From NCBI RefSeq assembly GCF_012844305.1, contig NZ_JABANE010000034.1:1-64000 (forward strand): DNA of 64,000 bases, read 5' to 3'. Position numbers and translations under genes: made by a program. A model generated the notes under the pieces. The model was not told the DNA's origin and searched no databases. It saw only the letters and a list, made by a program, of their open reading frames with translations. Shown one piece after another: positions 32,670 to 42,700 of the stretch; position 1 is the stretch's first letter, and each line of letters opens with the position of its first letter. The stretch comes from Flammeovirga aprica JL-4. GTDB taxonomy: Bacteria > Bacteroidota > Bacteroidia > Cytophagales > Flammeovirgaceae.

Positions 32670-33911
32670 ATGACAATCTTTAATAAACAAAGAACCTCTT
32701 TAGATTTAACTTATACAAATAGAAAGTCGATTTTCCCTTTACTATTATCAATATTGTTTACGTTGCACTTTTCCTATGTTGAAGCTCAAATCAGCGAAAA
32801 CCCGGATAAAGATAATTACGTGGGGCAGTTTAATGGTGATGGCAAGCGACACGGACACGGCACGTATACTTGGGAAGACGGGACAGTTTACCAAGGAAAG
32901 TGGAGAAATGATTTGATGGAAGGTAGCGGAAAGTTGATTTTTGCTAATGGTAATAGCTATGAGGGGAACTTTGAAAAAGGGGTGCCTTATGGAATGGGTA
33001 TTTACCAATGGGCCAACGGTGATGTATATCAAGGTGGTTTTCTAGATGGTAAAATGCACGGAAGAGGCGTGTTGGTGACCAAAGGAGGCGAAAGACATGA
33101 AGGGACATGGATTCAGAATGAAGTCCACGGCGAAGGCATTCATTATTATGCCAACGGTTCTCAATACATAGGAAGCTGGTCGAAGGGCAAAAGAAATGGT
33201 AAAGGAATTATGCTTTACATTAATGGCGATACTGAACAGGGAATGTGGGTGGATGATAAGTTTATCCCTTGTGACTGTATGCGAGAAAGTATTTCAATTG
33301 AGCAGGCTTATAAGGAATCTGAAGCTGTATTTATAGGAAAAGTATTCGAAATACAATCGATGGAAGAGGGGTATGATAGAGTCGGAATGATTGTTTCAGA
33401 GTATTGGAAAGGTTCGTTATATCCTTCAAGAAAGGTTTATTTGAGAGCAGAATATTCTTCATGTGATTTTGTGTATTTTGAAGGAGACGAGTACTTAGTG
33501 TACGCTCACCCATATCAGTTTGACAAAACGGTGTATTATCCTACAAAATGTACACGTACTATGAAAACATCACTTCCCCTTGCTCAAAATGACATTAAGA
33601 CATTAAGGAAGTTTACTTGTACAATTCCTGAAGGAGATGACAGAAAAGTAACTTATAATTTCTCAGAGGATCCAGTTTGTGGCTGTGATGGTAAAGATTA
33701 CAAAAACCCATACAATGCTTATAAAGCAGGAGTGGGGCACTGGTTTGCAGGAACTTGTGAAGAGAAGAAAAAACTTGATGCTGAATTAGCAGAACAAAAA
33801 AGTAATATTCGTTATCAGCTTGAAGAAGAGAAAAAGAAAGCGGAGCTACTTAAGAAAGAGGAATCAACTACTCCTTCAATACCTACATATAACTATGTAG
33901 AGGAAGAGTAA
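32670..33911 (+). CDS. Secreted MORN-repeat protein with NTR-like and Kazal-like domains
   Basis: A 413-residue protein with a signal peptide (about 20-40, SYVEAQ). About seven MORN repeats (about 48-196) carry the YxGxWxxGxxxGxG pattern. A Cys-led domain starting CDCM (201-204), with YKESEAVFIGKV, resembles the N-terminal strand of TIMP/NTR inhibitors. A Kazal-like segment has PVCGCDGKDYKN (about 335-346) to GTC (361-363), and a Glu/Lys coiled coil (364-397) ends the protein. In the Kazal segment the usual second NxCxA cysteine is replaced by Tyr (NPYNA), so one disulfide is missing. Protease inhibition is possible but unproved. It is monocistronic, with a strong terminator. Confidence 0.85.
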   Translation: MTIFNKQRTSLDLTYTNRKSIFPLLLSILFTLHFSYVEAQISENPDKDNYVGQFNGDGKRHGHGTYTWEDGTVYQGKWRNDLMEGSGKLIFANGNSYEGNFEKGVPYGMGIYQWANGDVYQGGFLDGKMHGRGVLVTKGGERHEGTWIQNEVHGEGIHYYANGSQYIGSWSKGKRNGKGIMLYINGDTEQGMWVDDKFIPCDCMRESISIEQAYKESEAVFIGKVFEIQSMEEGYDRVGMIVSEYWKGSLYPSRKVYLRAEYSSCDFVYFEGDEYLVYAHPYQFDKTVYYPTKCTRTMKTSLPLAQNDIKTLRKFTCTIPEGDDRKVTYNFSEDPVCGCDGKDYKNPYNAYKAGVGHWFAGTCEEKKKLDAELAEQKSNIRYQLEEEKKKAELLKKEESTTPSIPTYNYVEEE

Positions 33912-33935
33912 AAACTAGCATATTGCATAGTGTTA

Positions 33936-33968
33936 AGGCCAGTTCAGAAAAGAACTGGCTTTTTTTTG
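33936..33968 (+). terminator. Terminator after the MORN gene
   Basis: GCCAGTTC and GAACTGGC with a 6-base loop, followed by eight or nine T. Confidence 0.93.
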
Positions 33969-34011
33969 CGCAACTATTTTTAAGAAATAGTGTTTTTTTT
34001 TGAGAAAATAT

Positions 34012-34019
34012 TAACTTTG
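34012..34019 (+). promoter_or_regulatory. Promoter -7 element of the giant surface-protein operon
   Basis: TAACTTTG fits TAnnTTTG, 32 bases before the TTG start of the first gene. The preceding terminator at 33936-33968 isolates this promoter, so it probably drives the whole 34-60 kb unit. Confidence 0.55.
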
Positions 34020-34050
34020 TCTGACGACTAACACTTAAATGTTGTAAAAA

Positions 34051-35808
34051 TTGCTTAGAGAAACTTATCAAATTTTAAAAGCAAGCTGTACAATCTTTCT
34101 GACTTTAATTCTATCGACAAACTATTCAATAGGTCAAAAACTAGATCAAATAGGAAAAGATGCACCAATTAAAGTAACTGGAGGACTATCGCTAAATCAA
34201 ACAGCTTATTCAGCATGGGGTATGGAAGATAGAAGAGATCCGTATCGCTATGTTCTTTCAGGTAATCTGAATTTTGATGTCTATGGAATGTCAATACCTT
34301 TGTCATTATCCTATTCAAATCAAAACTTCAATTATACACAACCTTTTAACCAATTCTCTTTAACGCCATCTTATAAATGGTTGAATTCACAGATTGGTTA
34401 CGGTAATGTGAGTTATTCTCCATATACCCTTGGCGGTCATACGTTTTTTGGAGTTGAACTTTCAGGAAGCCCTTCAGATCGATGGGATTTCGGAGTGATG
34501 TATGGGCGTTTAAAGAAAGCCTCAATTTATGATCCTGATGCTCCACATTCAGAAGCCTCATTTAGGAGAATGGGTTTTGCTTTGAAATCAGAATATAGAC
34601 ATAAAGGAGGTAATATTGGTTTTACTTTATTTAGAGCCAAAGATGATCCATCAAGTTATAGTGCTGATTCAATTCCAGAAGGCTTACTTCCTCAAGAAAA
34701 TATTGCGACAAGTATATATGCAGGTCAAACTCTATTAGAAAACTTAACTGTGCAAGCAGAAGTAGGGATGTCCTTCCTTTCTTCAAATACATTTTCTGAA
34801 GCTAAAGGGGATAGAGTGAATGGTATGGATTGGTTGTTTACAGAAAGAACTTCAACCTCAGCATATTGGGCCTTTAATGGTGGATTTACCTACAACCTTT
34901 TAGGATGGAATCTTGGAGCATCTTATGAGAGAATTGGCCCTGAGTATCGAACCTTGGGTAGTTATTATGCTAACAATGATTTAGAAACGGGAAGTGTGAA
35001 TATTTCAGGACAATTGTTTCAATCGAAAGTTTCAGTTTCTGCAAATGTAGGTATGCAAAGAGATAATTTGAACGGAGATAATGCTAGTGATATGTCTAAC
35101 TTTAATTTGGCTACGAATATCGCTTGGGTTATCAGTAAAAGAGTTAATGCTAATGCAAGTTACTCTAACTTTAGATCATTTACTGTGATTCGAAATCAGT
35201 TTGAAATTATCAATGACTCAGACCCATTGATGCCTTTAGATACTTTAAATTATACTCAGTTAACAGATGCAGGTAACCTTGGTTTAAATTGGGTTGTCTC
35301 TCAATCGAAAACTGTAGGTCAAAATATATCGCTAAATCTTAATTATCAGCAAACTTCTAACGAACAATCTGATACTACTTCTGTAAGTCCTAATAGCACA
35401 TTTTGGAATGGTGCTCTTTCATGGAACTGGTCCAATAGACCTTCTAATTTTAGAATAGGATTAAGTGCCAATGCAAGTTTAAATCAAACCAATTCAGAAG
35501 CAGGAAACACATCAACCATAGGGCCAACAATTAGTTGCTCTAAGGGACTTTTTGAGAAGAAATTAAAATTAAGAAGCAGTATCTCATTCAACCAAAGCAG
35601 AGCAAACGATGAAGTACAAAGTATGGTGTATAGCTGGAGGCTTGGCGCTTCCACAACCTTCAATGAAGTACATTCATTAAACCTTAGTTCTGTTTTACTG
35701 AACCGGGAGGATGTCCGGAATGATAAACCTCCGATTACGGAATTGACTGTTACTCTCGGTTACAGTTATAGGTTTAAAGGTTTTAAAAAAAGAGATAAAC
35801 AAAATTGA
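34051..35808 (+). CDS. Outer-membrane beta-barrel-like protein
   Basis: About 585 residues. A TTG start is used because no ATG precedes the signal peptide (about 8-29, NYSIGQ) and a short ATG frame just upstream stops at once. The mature part is a long series of amphipathic beta strands (for example NLNFDVYGMSIPLSLSYSN), many ending in aromatic residues. It closes with LTVTLGYSYRF, the terminal-strand pattern of outer-membrane barrels. The family is not recognised. It is the first gene of a six-gene unit; the next ATG is 22 bases downstream. A role as membrane platform for the giant proteins is inferred. Confidence 0.72.
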   Translation: MLRETYQILKASCTIFLTLILSTNYSIGQKLDQIGKDAPIKVTGGLSLNQTAYSAWGMEDRRDPYRYVLSGNLNFDVYGMSIPLSLSYSNQNFNYTQPFNQFSLTPSYKWLNSQIGYGNVSYSPYTLGGHTFFGVELSGSPSDRWDFGVMYGRLKKASIYDPDAPHSEASFRRMGFALKSEYRHKGGNIGFTLFRAKDDPSSYSADSIPEGLLPQENIATSIYAGQTLLENLTVQAEVGMSFLSSNTFSEAKGDRVNGMDWLFTERTSTSAYWAFNGGFTYNLLGWNLGASYERIGPEYRTLGSYYANNDLETGSVNISGQLFQSKVSVSANVGMQRDNLNGDNASDMSNFNLATNIAWVISKRVNANASYSNFRSFTVIRNQFEIINDSDPLMPLDTLNYTQLTDAGNLGLNWVVSQSKTVGQNISLNLNYQQTSNEQSDTTSVSPNSTFWNGALSWNWSNRPSNFRIGLSANASLNQTNSEAGNTSTIGPTISCSKGLFEKKLKLRSSISFNQSRANDEVQSMVYSWRLGASTTFNEVHSLNLSSVLLNREDVRNDKPPITELTVTLGYSYRFKGFKKRDKQN

Positions 35809-35830
35809 CTAGCTAAATAAAACGGACTAA

Positions 35831-38800
35831 ATGATGATGAGCAAAATACTAAATATACTTCTTGTCTTACTGTTTTTTATTCATATCGATTGCTGGTCGG
35901 TAGATCGTAATGAGGCACCTCCAGCGAAGAGTGAATCAGTTCATAGAGCATCGAAATTTCAACGTTTTAGAGATTTTGATGTAGAAATTCCATCTGTGCC
36001 TATCAAAAAGGAAAAAATAGATGTGAAGAGATTAGAGGATGCACCTGAAATGGTAGATGGTGTACCCGTAAGTGAAAAAATTGGTGAAATTAGAGGAGCC
36101 TTGAACAAAATCAGAGAAAACAAGCTTTTTGTATCTCTATTGTCCGAGGAAGACCTTATCTCATTGCCTGTAGGTATAAGTAAGAATGTGGGAGGTACTT
36201 CTTTCGAAATTGTTATTTACAAGGTGAAATTAACACCTGAAGGAACCAAAATAGATGTAGGAATGGGCGTTGCTTTTCCTAACTCTTCAGACACATTGAT
36301 GTTTGGTGCTTTTGATATCCCATTTAGTCAAGAACGAGGAATTGGAGGTCAAGGTAAATTAGCATTATTAAAAGATTACCCAGTAAAACTATCAAAAGAT
36401 ATAACCCTTGATTTTAAAGGAGTTAATAATGGAGGACAGACTTATGTGAATTTTGGTTGCGATGGATATCAAGGTATGGGCGTTGAGTTTGATGTTGTAT
36501 TCAACAGAGAATTAATCAGACCAGCGACAGAAGAGGGAGATGTCATACCAAATGGACAAATCCGTGCTAAAGTAGCCACTCAAATAGAATCCTGGGATGA
36601 TTTATATTTAGAAGTCAATCTCCCTATGTTTAGAATGGGGGAAAAGAATGATAGAGGATTTGTATTTAAAGCAGAGAATGTAGTTTACGATCAATCAGAA
36701 ATAACCAATGGTAGTGTGGTATTTCCTGAAGGTTATGAATCTACAGATTTTATTGAAGGGAATCAGAATCTATGGAAAGGATTTTATATTAAATCGGCTG
36801 TCGTTATGATGCCGAGTGACTTTGATAAAGTAAGAAAAGAGCAAGCTGAAAACGATAAAAATAGCACAACCGAAAAGACAGAAGAACAACAAAAGGCAGA
36901 TGATAAGGCACTTGCGGGGGCTAATAAAAACCGAACCTCGTTTAGGGTCAATGGTTTAATTATAGATAAGAATGGCTTAACCGGAAATTTCCAGGCTCAT
37001 TATTTACTATCCCTCGAAAAAGGACAGCTTGGTGCGGGTTGGGCATTGTCATTAGAAAAAATTGAAGTAGATATTTTGATGGGGCAGTTCCAGAAAGCTG
37101 ATTTAGTGGGGCAGTTCCAGATACCAACTTCTGATACCGTTGGAGTACTAAGTTATCAAGCTCAAGTTCAAATGAGCGGTGATTTTTTATTTTCAGCCGC
37201 TACAACAGATTCATTGAAGTTTAAGCCTTTTGGAGAAAATAGTACTTTGTTGCTGACAAGGACGGATATCACAATACAGATTGAAGACGGAGAATTTTAT
37301 GCAGGTGTAGATCTTGATGGGGCAATGAATGTCGCCACCAAAGACGCCAAGCTGGAATTGGTGGATATTGATTTTCAGGGCTTAATGATACAAACCGAAA
37401 CCCCTTATGTTTCCGCCACGGCCTTTGGGCTAAGTTCAGATTTACTCACTCAGAAAGTGTTTGGACGGGAAATAAGTATTGATGAAATAGGGATGAATAC
37501 GAAGGGGACAGAACTCCGGCTTGATTTAGCTGTCGGACTGTCACTTCATGAAGGGTCTGAAGGATTTGGTGGAGAAGCAGGACTGAAAATTATAGGTGAT
37601 AATGGTAATGGTTCTTGGAAATACGTCAGAACTGACATCACGAAAGTAACTATTGAGGCAAGAAAAGAAAATGTCTACGATATAAAAGGTACAATTGAGA
37701 TTCTAAAAGACGATCCAATTTACGGAGATGTTTTTAAAGGAATTTTAGAGGCGAAATTAGGTCCAATGAGTGGTGGTGGAGTAGCCGTTGAAGCTTCAGT
37801 GATTTTCGGTAAGAAAGAAGGTAAAGGATATTGGTATGTTGATGCATTGGCAGTTCTTGATGCAGGAATTCCTGTAGGACCATTGACCTTCCACGGTTTC
37901 GGTGGGGGTATTTACTATGGTATGACAAAAGTAGGTTATTCTAAAGCAGATGCCTCGCTAAGAAATGCAACTCCTTCCGCAACAGGTGGAGTGTATGTAC
38001 CCGATAAAAATGCCGGCTTTGGTTTTAAAGCCATCATTATAATGGCAATTGTAAGGAAAGAAACCGCTTTTGTTGAGGCGCAGTTTGAGATGAACTTCTA
38101 TAAAACTGGTGGCGTTCAAAAAGCAATGTTCATCGGTTGTGCCAATTTAATGACACCACCAAAAATTGGAGGATTGGACATGGCTCAACTCCAGAAAATG
38201 GCTGAAGTAATGGATGAAGCTAATTCCGCTACAGGAGGTAAAGAGGGAGATGCAACAGCCACACCAGAACCTCCAGATCATGGAGAAGTCGATTCACAAT
38301 GTGCTTACATTAATGCAAGTGATGCCCCAATTTTTGCGGGTATTGTAGTGAGTCTGGATTTCCAGAACCAAGTATATCATGGTGAGCTAAACGTAAGTAT
38401 TCAAGCAGGTGTGCTAGAAGGTGGAGGTAGAGCAATTGCTCACTTTGAACCTGATAGCTGGTATATTCACATTGGTACAAATAAAAATCCGATTTACTTA
38501 AAACTTTTAGGAGCAGTTGAGGCAACTTCTTATTTCATGTTAGGAGATAATCTTCCTTCTGGATTTGAAGCACCAGATGAAGTGAAAAAAATATTAGGTT
38601 TAACACCAGAACCTGAGTCAGGAGGAAGAAACGAAAGTGCATTATCAGGTGGTAGAGGCGTAGCTTTTGGTGCTTCATTAAAAATTGATACTGGAGAAAA
38701 GACATTCTTGATTTTCTATGCAGACATCGCAGCCGGTTTTGGATTTGACCTTATGCTAGCAAATTATGGTGCCAACGCAGTTTGTGCTAATACAGGTAGA

Positions 38801-40597
38801 CAAATAGGTATCAAAGGATGGTATGCTCAAGGTCAAGTATATGCTTATGTAAAGGCGGCTATTGGCGTTAAAGTTGATTTATGGTTTGTGAAAGGTAAAT
38901 TTGCCATTCTAGATTTAGGCGTAGCCGCATTACTTCAGTTCAAAGGACCTAACCCAATGTATTGTTATGGTGCCGTAGGTGGTTACTACAGTATTTTAGG
39001 TGGTGCTGCAAGTGGAGAATGTCGATTTGAATTTAGTATAGGTGAAGAATGTAAGATACAAGGAGCAAGCCCACTAGCTGGAGTTGAAGTGGTAGCCTCT
39101 ATTACACCTCAAAATAAATCAGAAGATGTAGATGTATTCGCCGCTCCTCAGTTTGTATTCAATGTGCCTGTTAATGAGGAAATGGTATTAATGGACCCGA
39201 ATACAAACGAGAAGAAAAGATATAGAATTCGAGTAGATAATGTATTCTTGAAAGGCGGTAATAGTCAGGTAACTTTTGACGAAGAATGGAATGACGATAA
39301 TACGACATTAGTATTAAGACCTCATGCTATGCTGGAACAAAGAGCGAAATATGAATTGGGAATTAAGCTCACATTCCAAGAAAGATCTAGTGCTGGTTGG
39401 GTAAAAGTGAGGTATTCTGAAGATTTAAGTAGATCTGTAGCATTCATTTCAGGAGATCGACCTAAGTTTATAGACTTGGATAAAGTAGTATACAGTTATC
39501 CTATTGATCGACAAATGAACTTCTTCCCTCAGGAATCGAATCAAGGTTATATTAAACTGAATATTAAAGGATGGGATTACTTATTTGAGGTGGAAAATCC
39601 TGATAAGTGGGATGTTAAGGCAAGATTTACGAATTATCAAGGTCATCCAGTTTATGGAGATGTATCTTATAATGATAATAATACAACAGTATCATTAGAT
39701 ATCCCATCGGATATGACTTTGAATAATGTGTATACATTTGAAATCGTTCATCTACCTAAATCAGCGTTAAATGTCGATTCTAATGTAACTGAATCAACAG
39801 CATCTCAAAATTTACAAGGGGATCAAAAAGGAGGTTCTACCATTAATATTAAAACAAGGTCGGCCTCAGGTACTATAGAGAATAATGAGGAGAAAGTAGT
39901 TTATGCTTCTAATTTTAGAACAAGCCACTTTAAGACTTTTGTGGAAAAAATGGGAAGTATAAATATTGGTTCAGGACTTACTGGTTTATACTATCCAAGT
40001 AATAGACGATATATTTACGTGCCAATTCCAAATCACAATGGTGAGACATTTGATCAATACGAAATGATGGGTAAAGATCAAATAGAAAGACTAATAACTA
40101 CAGAAGCTGATTTTAATGATGATTTCTATGTAAGAGCAATTAATCCATTAATCTATGATGATTATCCACTTGCAAGTGGAGCTGAAATAGAATGGAGAAC
40201 ACCATCTGATAAATATGGCTGGTTAAAACCAAGTAAGAGTATTTTTATCAGACATGCTCAGTCGAATGAAAATGTACTTTGGAGTAATTCTGCTCCATTG
40301 TTAAATGAAGATGAAATTGCTTCTGGACAACTTGGAATCTATGATTCACATGAACTCATTTACCATGTTGACCTAAGTATAAATAAAGACTTCATAGATA
40401 TCAGAACGAATATAGAAAATCTCTTAGTAGATGGAGTGCTTTCATATGATAATGAAAAGGTTAAAGCAATTCGTGAAGACGTAGGTGCTCCATATATATA
40501 CTCAGGTAATTATCATGTAATCTTCAGATATAAATTACCAGGTAAGACTAAAAGTAATTCAGAATACATACATACACTTTCAAATATTATTAAATAA
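35831..40597 (+). CDS. Giant beta-rich secreted protein (1588 residues)
   Basis: Exported (signal peptide about 1-22) and otherwise unassigned. After a charged linker (about 25-80), residues about 95-1080 are dense alternating beta-strand sequence with many Gly and Asp, suggestive of a solenoid or stacked sandwiches. An Ig-like domain of the Big_5 kind is plausible at about 1087-1200 (ASITPQNKSEDVDVFAAPQF). A short near-duplication of GQFQ-type sequence occurs around 37080-37125. There is no T9SS sorting domain at the C-terminus, so it may stay in the periplasm or be held by partners. The stop overlaps the next ATG by one base (TAATG), showing translational coupling. Confidence 0.7.
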   Translation: MMMSKILNILLVLLFFIHIDCWSVDRNEAPPAKSESVHRASKFQRFRDFDVEIPSVPIKKEKIDVKRLEDAPEMVDGVPVSEKIGEIRGALNKIRENKLFVSLLSEEDLISLPVGISKNVGGTSFEIVIYKVKLTPEGTKIDVGMGVAFPNSSDTLMFGAFDIPFSQERGIGGQGKLALLKDYPVKLSKDITLDFKGVNNGGQTYVNFGCDGYQGMGVEFDVVFNRELIRPATEEGDVIPNGQIRAKVATQIESWDDLYLEVNLPMFRMGEKNDRGFVFKAENVVYDQSEITNGSVVFPEGYESTDFIEGNQNLWKGFYIKSAVVMMPSDFDKVRKEQAENDKNSTTEKTEEQQKADDKALAGANKNRTSFRVNGLIIDKNGLTGNFQAHYLLSLEKGQLGAGWALSLEKIEVDILMGQFQKADLVGQFQIPTSDTVGVLSYQAQVQMSGDFLFSAATTDSLKFKPFGENSTLLLTRTDITIQIEDGEFYAGVDLDGAMNVATKDAKLELVDIDFQGLMIQTETPYVSATAFGLSSDLLTQKVFGREISIDEIGMNTKGTELRLDLAVGLSLHEGSEGFGGEAGLKIIGDNGNGSWKYVRTDITKVTIEARKENVYDIKGTIEILKDDPIYGDVFKGILEAKLGPMSGGGVAVEASVIFGKKEGKGYWYVDALAVLDAGIPVGPLTFHGFGGGIYYGMTKVGYSKADASLRNATPSATGGVYVPDKNAGFGFKAIIIMAIVRKETAFVEAQFEMNFYKTGGVQKAMFIGCANLMTPPKIGGLDMAQLQKMAEVMDEANSATGGKEGDATATPEPPDHGEVDSQCAYINASDAPIFAGIVVSLDFQNQVYHGELNVSIQAGVLEGGGRAIAHFEPDSWYIHIGTNKNPIYLKLLGAVEATSYFMLGDNLPSGFEAPDEVKKILGLTPEPESGGRNESALSGGRGVAFGASLKIDTGEKTFLIFYADIAAGFGFDLMLANYGANAVCANTGRQIGIKGWYAQGQVYAYVKAAIGVKVDLWFVKGKFAILDLGVAALLQFKGPNPMYCYGAVGGYYSILGGAASGECRFEFSIGEECKIQGASPLAGVEVVASITPQNKSEDVDVFAAPQFVFNVPVNEEMVLMDPNTNEKKRYRIRVDNVFLKGGNSQVTFDEEWNDDNTTLVLRPHAMLEQRAKYELGIKLTFQERSSAGWVKVRYSEDLSRSVAFISGDRPKFIDLDKVVYSYPIDRQMNFFPQESNQGYIKLNIKGWDYLFEVENPDKWDVKARFTNYQGHPVYGDVSYNDNNTTVSLDIPSDMTLNNVYTFEIVHLPKSALNVDSNVTESTASQNLQGDQKGGSTINIKTRSASGTIENNEEKVVYASNFRTSHFKTFVEKMGSINIGSGLTGLYYPSNRRYIYVPIPNHNGETFDQYEMMGKDQIERLITTEADFNDDFYVRAINPLIYDDYPLASGAEIEWRTPSDKYGWLKPSKSIFIRHAQSNENVLWSNSAPLLNEDEIASGQLGIYDSHELIYHVDLSINKDFIDIRTNIENLLVDGVLSYDNEKVKAIREDVGAPYIYSGNYHVIFRYKLPGKTKSNSEYIHTLSNIIK

Positions 40598-42681
40598 TGA
40601 GAAAATTAATATATATAGTTTTATTGCTACATATTCATGTGTATGGATATTCACAATCAAGTGAATCAATACCTTCAATTAAATTAATTGAAAAAACTTC
40701 AAGTGATAAAGTGCTTTTAAGGTGGGCCCCGGATAATTCAATTTCTTGGCAGCTCTTAAATAAGTACGGTTATAAATTAGAAAGAATTACCACTTATAGA
40801 AATGGTGCACATTTAAATGAAGTTGAAAGAGTAATTCTAGAAGATAAAATCTTACCCCAGCCCAATGATGAATGGACAAGGGTTTTTAATACAGATACCA
40901 CAGATCAGTATATAGCAATAGCCGCTCAAGCATTATTTGGAAATCAATTTAAGCTTGATGCAGATGCTTACTCTAAGGATGGATTAGCACAACTAATTCA
41001 TGTAGTAAAGGAAAGAGAAGCGAGGTATTCCTATGCACTATTTTCTGCTGATCAATCTCGAAATGCAGCTTATTTGTCAGGTGTGTATTTCGAAGATAAT
41101 ACCGTTAAAAAAGGAGAAAGGTATCTTTATAGAATACATTCATTAGTTCCTGATAGTGTGGAGCAAATCCAATCAGGAAAGGTATTAGTACAAGTAAAAG
41201 AAGCTTTTCCATTACCTCAACCAGAGAGATTTGCAGCTCAGTATAAAGAGGGTAAAGTAACACTTACTTGGGATTGGTTAACTTTGAGTAATACCTATAA
41301 TAGTTATTGGGTACAAAAGTCTCAGGATGGTGTTAATTATTATGACATAACTAAAACACCATTTATTCAGCCATCCTTAAATGAACCATCTCCAAATATG
41401 GTATACATGGATAGCATTGGTGACCAAGAAGGTACATATTATTATAGAATTAAAGGTAAAGATGCTTTTGGAGAGTGGGGGCCTTATGTAAATCCAATTA
41501 GAGTAGAAGCTTATCCTGTTATGGAATTTGTTCCTGAATTTAAGGTTTATGAAGACCTTAAATCGGGTAGTGTGATGTTGAAATGGGAAATCGAAGAGGG
41601 GAAAGCTTTAGGAGCTAAATCACTTCTAATAGCAAGATCAGAAACAGAAGATGATAAAGGCTTTAAAATCATTAAGGAAGGTATTCCTGTTCAGACAGGA
41701 GAATATCTTGATATAGGACCTGAAATTTCAAACTACTATAAACTTGGAGCAAAGGATAAAGTGGGGAAAATCAATTGGTCGTACAAAGAATTCATACAAC
41801 TTACAGACAGTATCCCACCTTCAATTCCTGAAAATCTTCTAGGAGAAGTAGATTCATTGGGTAGAGTAACAATCGCTTGGACGCCAAGTCCTGAGAGAGA
41901 TTTGTTTGGTTACAGAGTTTATAGAGCTAATAAAAAAAATGGAACCTATATTCAGGTCACAACAAGAGAAATTCCTTCTACTACTTTTAAAGATTCTATA
42001 AGTATCAAAACTTTAGCGAAGGATGTATATTATAAAGTACTTTCTGTAGATAAAAGAGGAAACCCTTCTGAACTATCAGCTCCACTGCAGTTGAAGAGAC
42101 CTGATATAATACCTCCGTCTCCTCCAGTAATTGCTTACACAAAAAGTACTGAGAGAGGACCGTATTTAGAATGGTACCCAAGTGGTAGTACTGATGTAGT
42201 AAATTATTTGATCTACAGAAAGGGAAGTAGTGCTGTTGAAAGATGGGAACTCATAAAAGAATATGGAATTGTAGAAGGTAAACAGTTTTTTACAGATTCA
42301 ACGGTAGTTGATTTGGAAACATATCACTATCTGATGATAGCAATTGATGATGCTAATTTAGAGTCTATCCCTACAAAGCCAGTTGCCATTAGAAAATTTG
42401 ATACTAAAGTCAGAAAAGGAGTTGGGAAATTCTCATTAAACAGAGGAGCAAAAGGGATTGAATTGGCTTGGACAGACCCTATTTCAGGTGACTATAATAT
42501 TGATATTTACAGAGCCGTAGATGAAGAAACTATTCGTTTTTATGCCAGAGTACCAAAAGGTAGTGAAGGTTGGGAAGATATAGCTGTTGATGATGATAAA
42601 AAATATCAATATAGGATAAAAGTAAATTATGAGGATGGTTCTTCTTCCAAATTTAGTGAATCGAAATCAATTAAATACTAA
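40597..42681 (+). CDS. Fibronectin type III repeat protein
   Basis: A 694-residue exported protein (signal peptide 1-20, YGYSQ). At least four FN3 domains can be traced: around 208-300 (KVTLTWDWL to YYYRIKGKDAFGEWG), 405-500 (RVTIAWTPSPERDLFGYRVYR), 505-600 (PYLEWYPSGSTDVVNYLIYR) and 605-694 (GIELAWTDPIS). The first ~200 residues are less clear. It has no sorting domain or membrane anchor and is translationally coupled to the 1588-residue protein, pointing to a complex between the two. FN3 proteins of this style accompany T9SS giant-protein loci; binding partners are unknown. Confidence 0.82.
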   Translation: MRKLIYIVLLLHIHVYGYSQSSESIPSIKLIEKTSSDKVLLRWAPDNSISWQLLNKYGYKLERITTYRNGAHLNEVERVILEDKILPQPNDEWTRVFNTDTTDQYIAIAAQALFGNQFKLDADAYSKDGLAQLIHVVKEREARYSYALFSADQSRNAAYLSGVYFEDNTVKKGERYLYRIHSLVPDSVEQIQSGKVLVQVKEAFPLPQPERFAAQYKEGKVTLTWDWLTLSNTYNSYWVQKSQDGVNYYDITKTPFIQPSLNEPSPNMVYMDSIGDQEGTYYYRIKGKDAFGEWGPYVNPIRVEAYPVMEFVPEFKVYEDLKSGSVMLKWEIEEGKALGAKSLLIARSETEDDKGFKIIKEGIPVQTGEYLDIGPEISNYYKLGAKDKVGKINWSYKEFIQLTDSIPPSIPENLLGEVDSLGRVTIAWTPSPERDLFGYRVYRANKKNGTYIQVTTREIPSTTFKDSISIKTLAKDVYYKVLSVDKRGNPSELSAPLQLKRPDIIPPSPPVIAYTKSTERGPYLEWYPSGSTDVVNYLIYRKGSSAVERWELIKEYGIVEGKQFFTDSTVVDLETYHYLMIAIDDANLESIPTKPVAIRKFDTKVRKGVGKFSLNRGAKGIELAWTDPISGDYNIDIYRAVDEETIRFYARVPKGSEGWEDIAVDDDKKYQYRIKVNYEDGSSSKFSESKSIKY

Positions 42682-42700
42682 CACCTAAGACTGACCAAAA

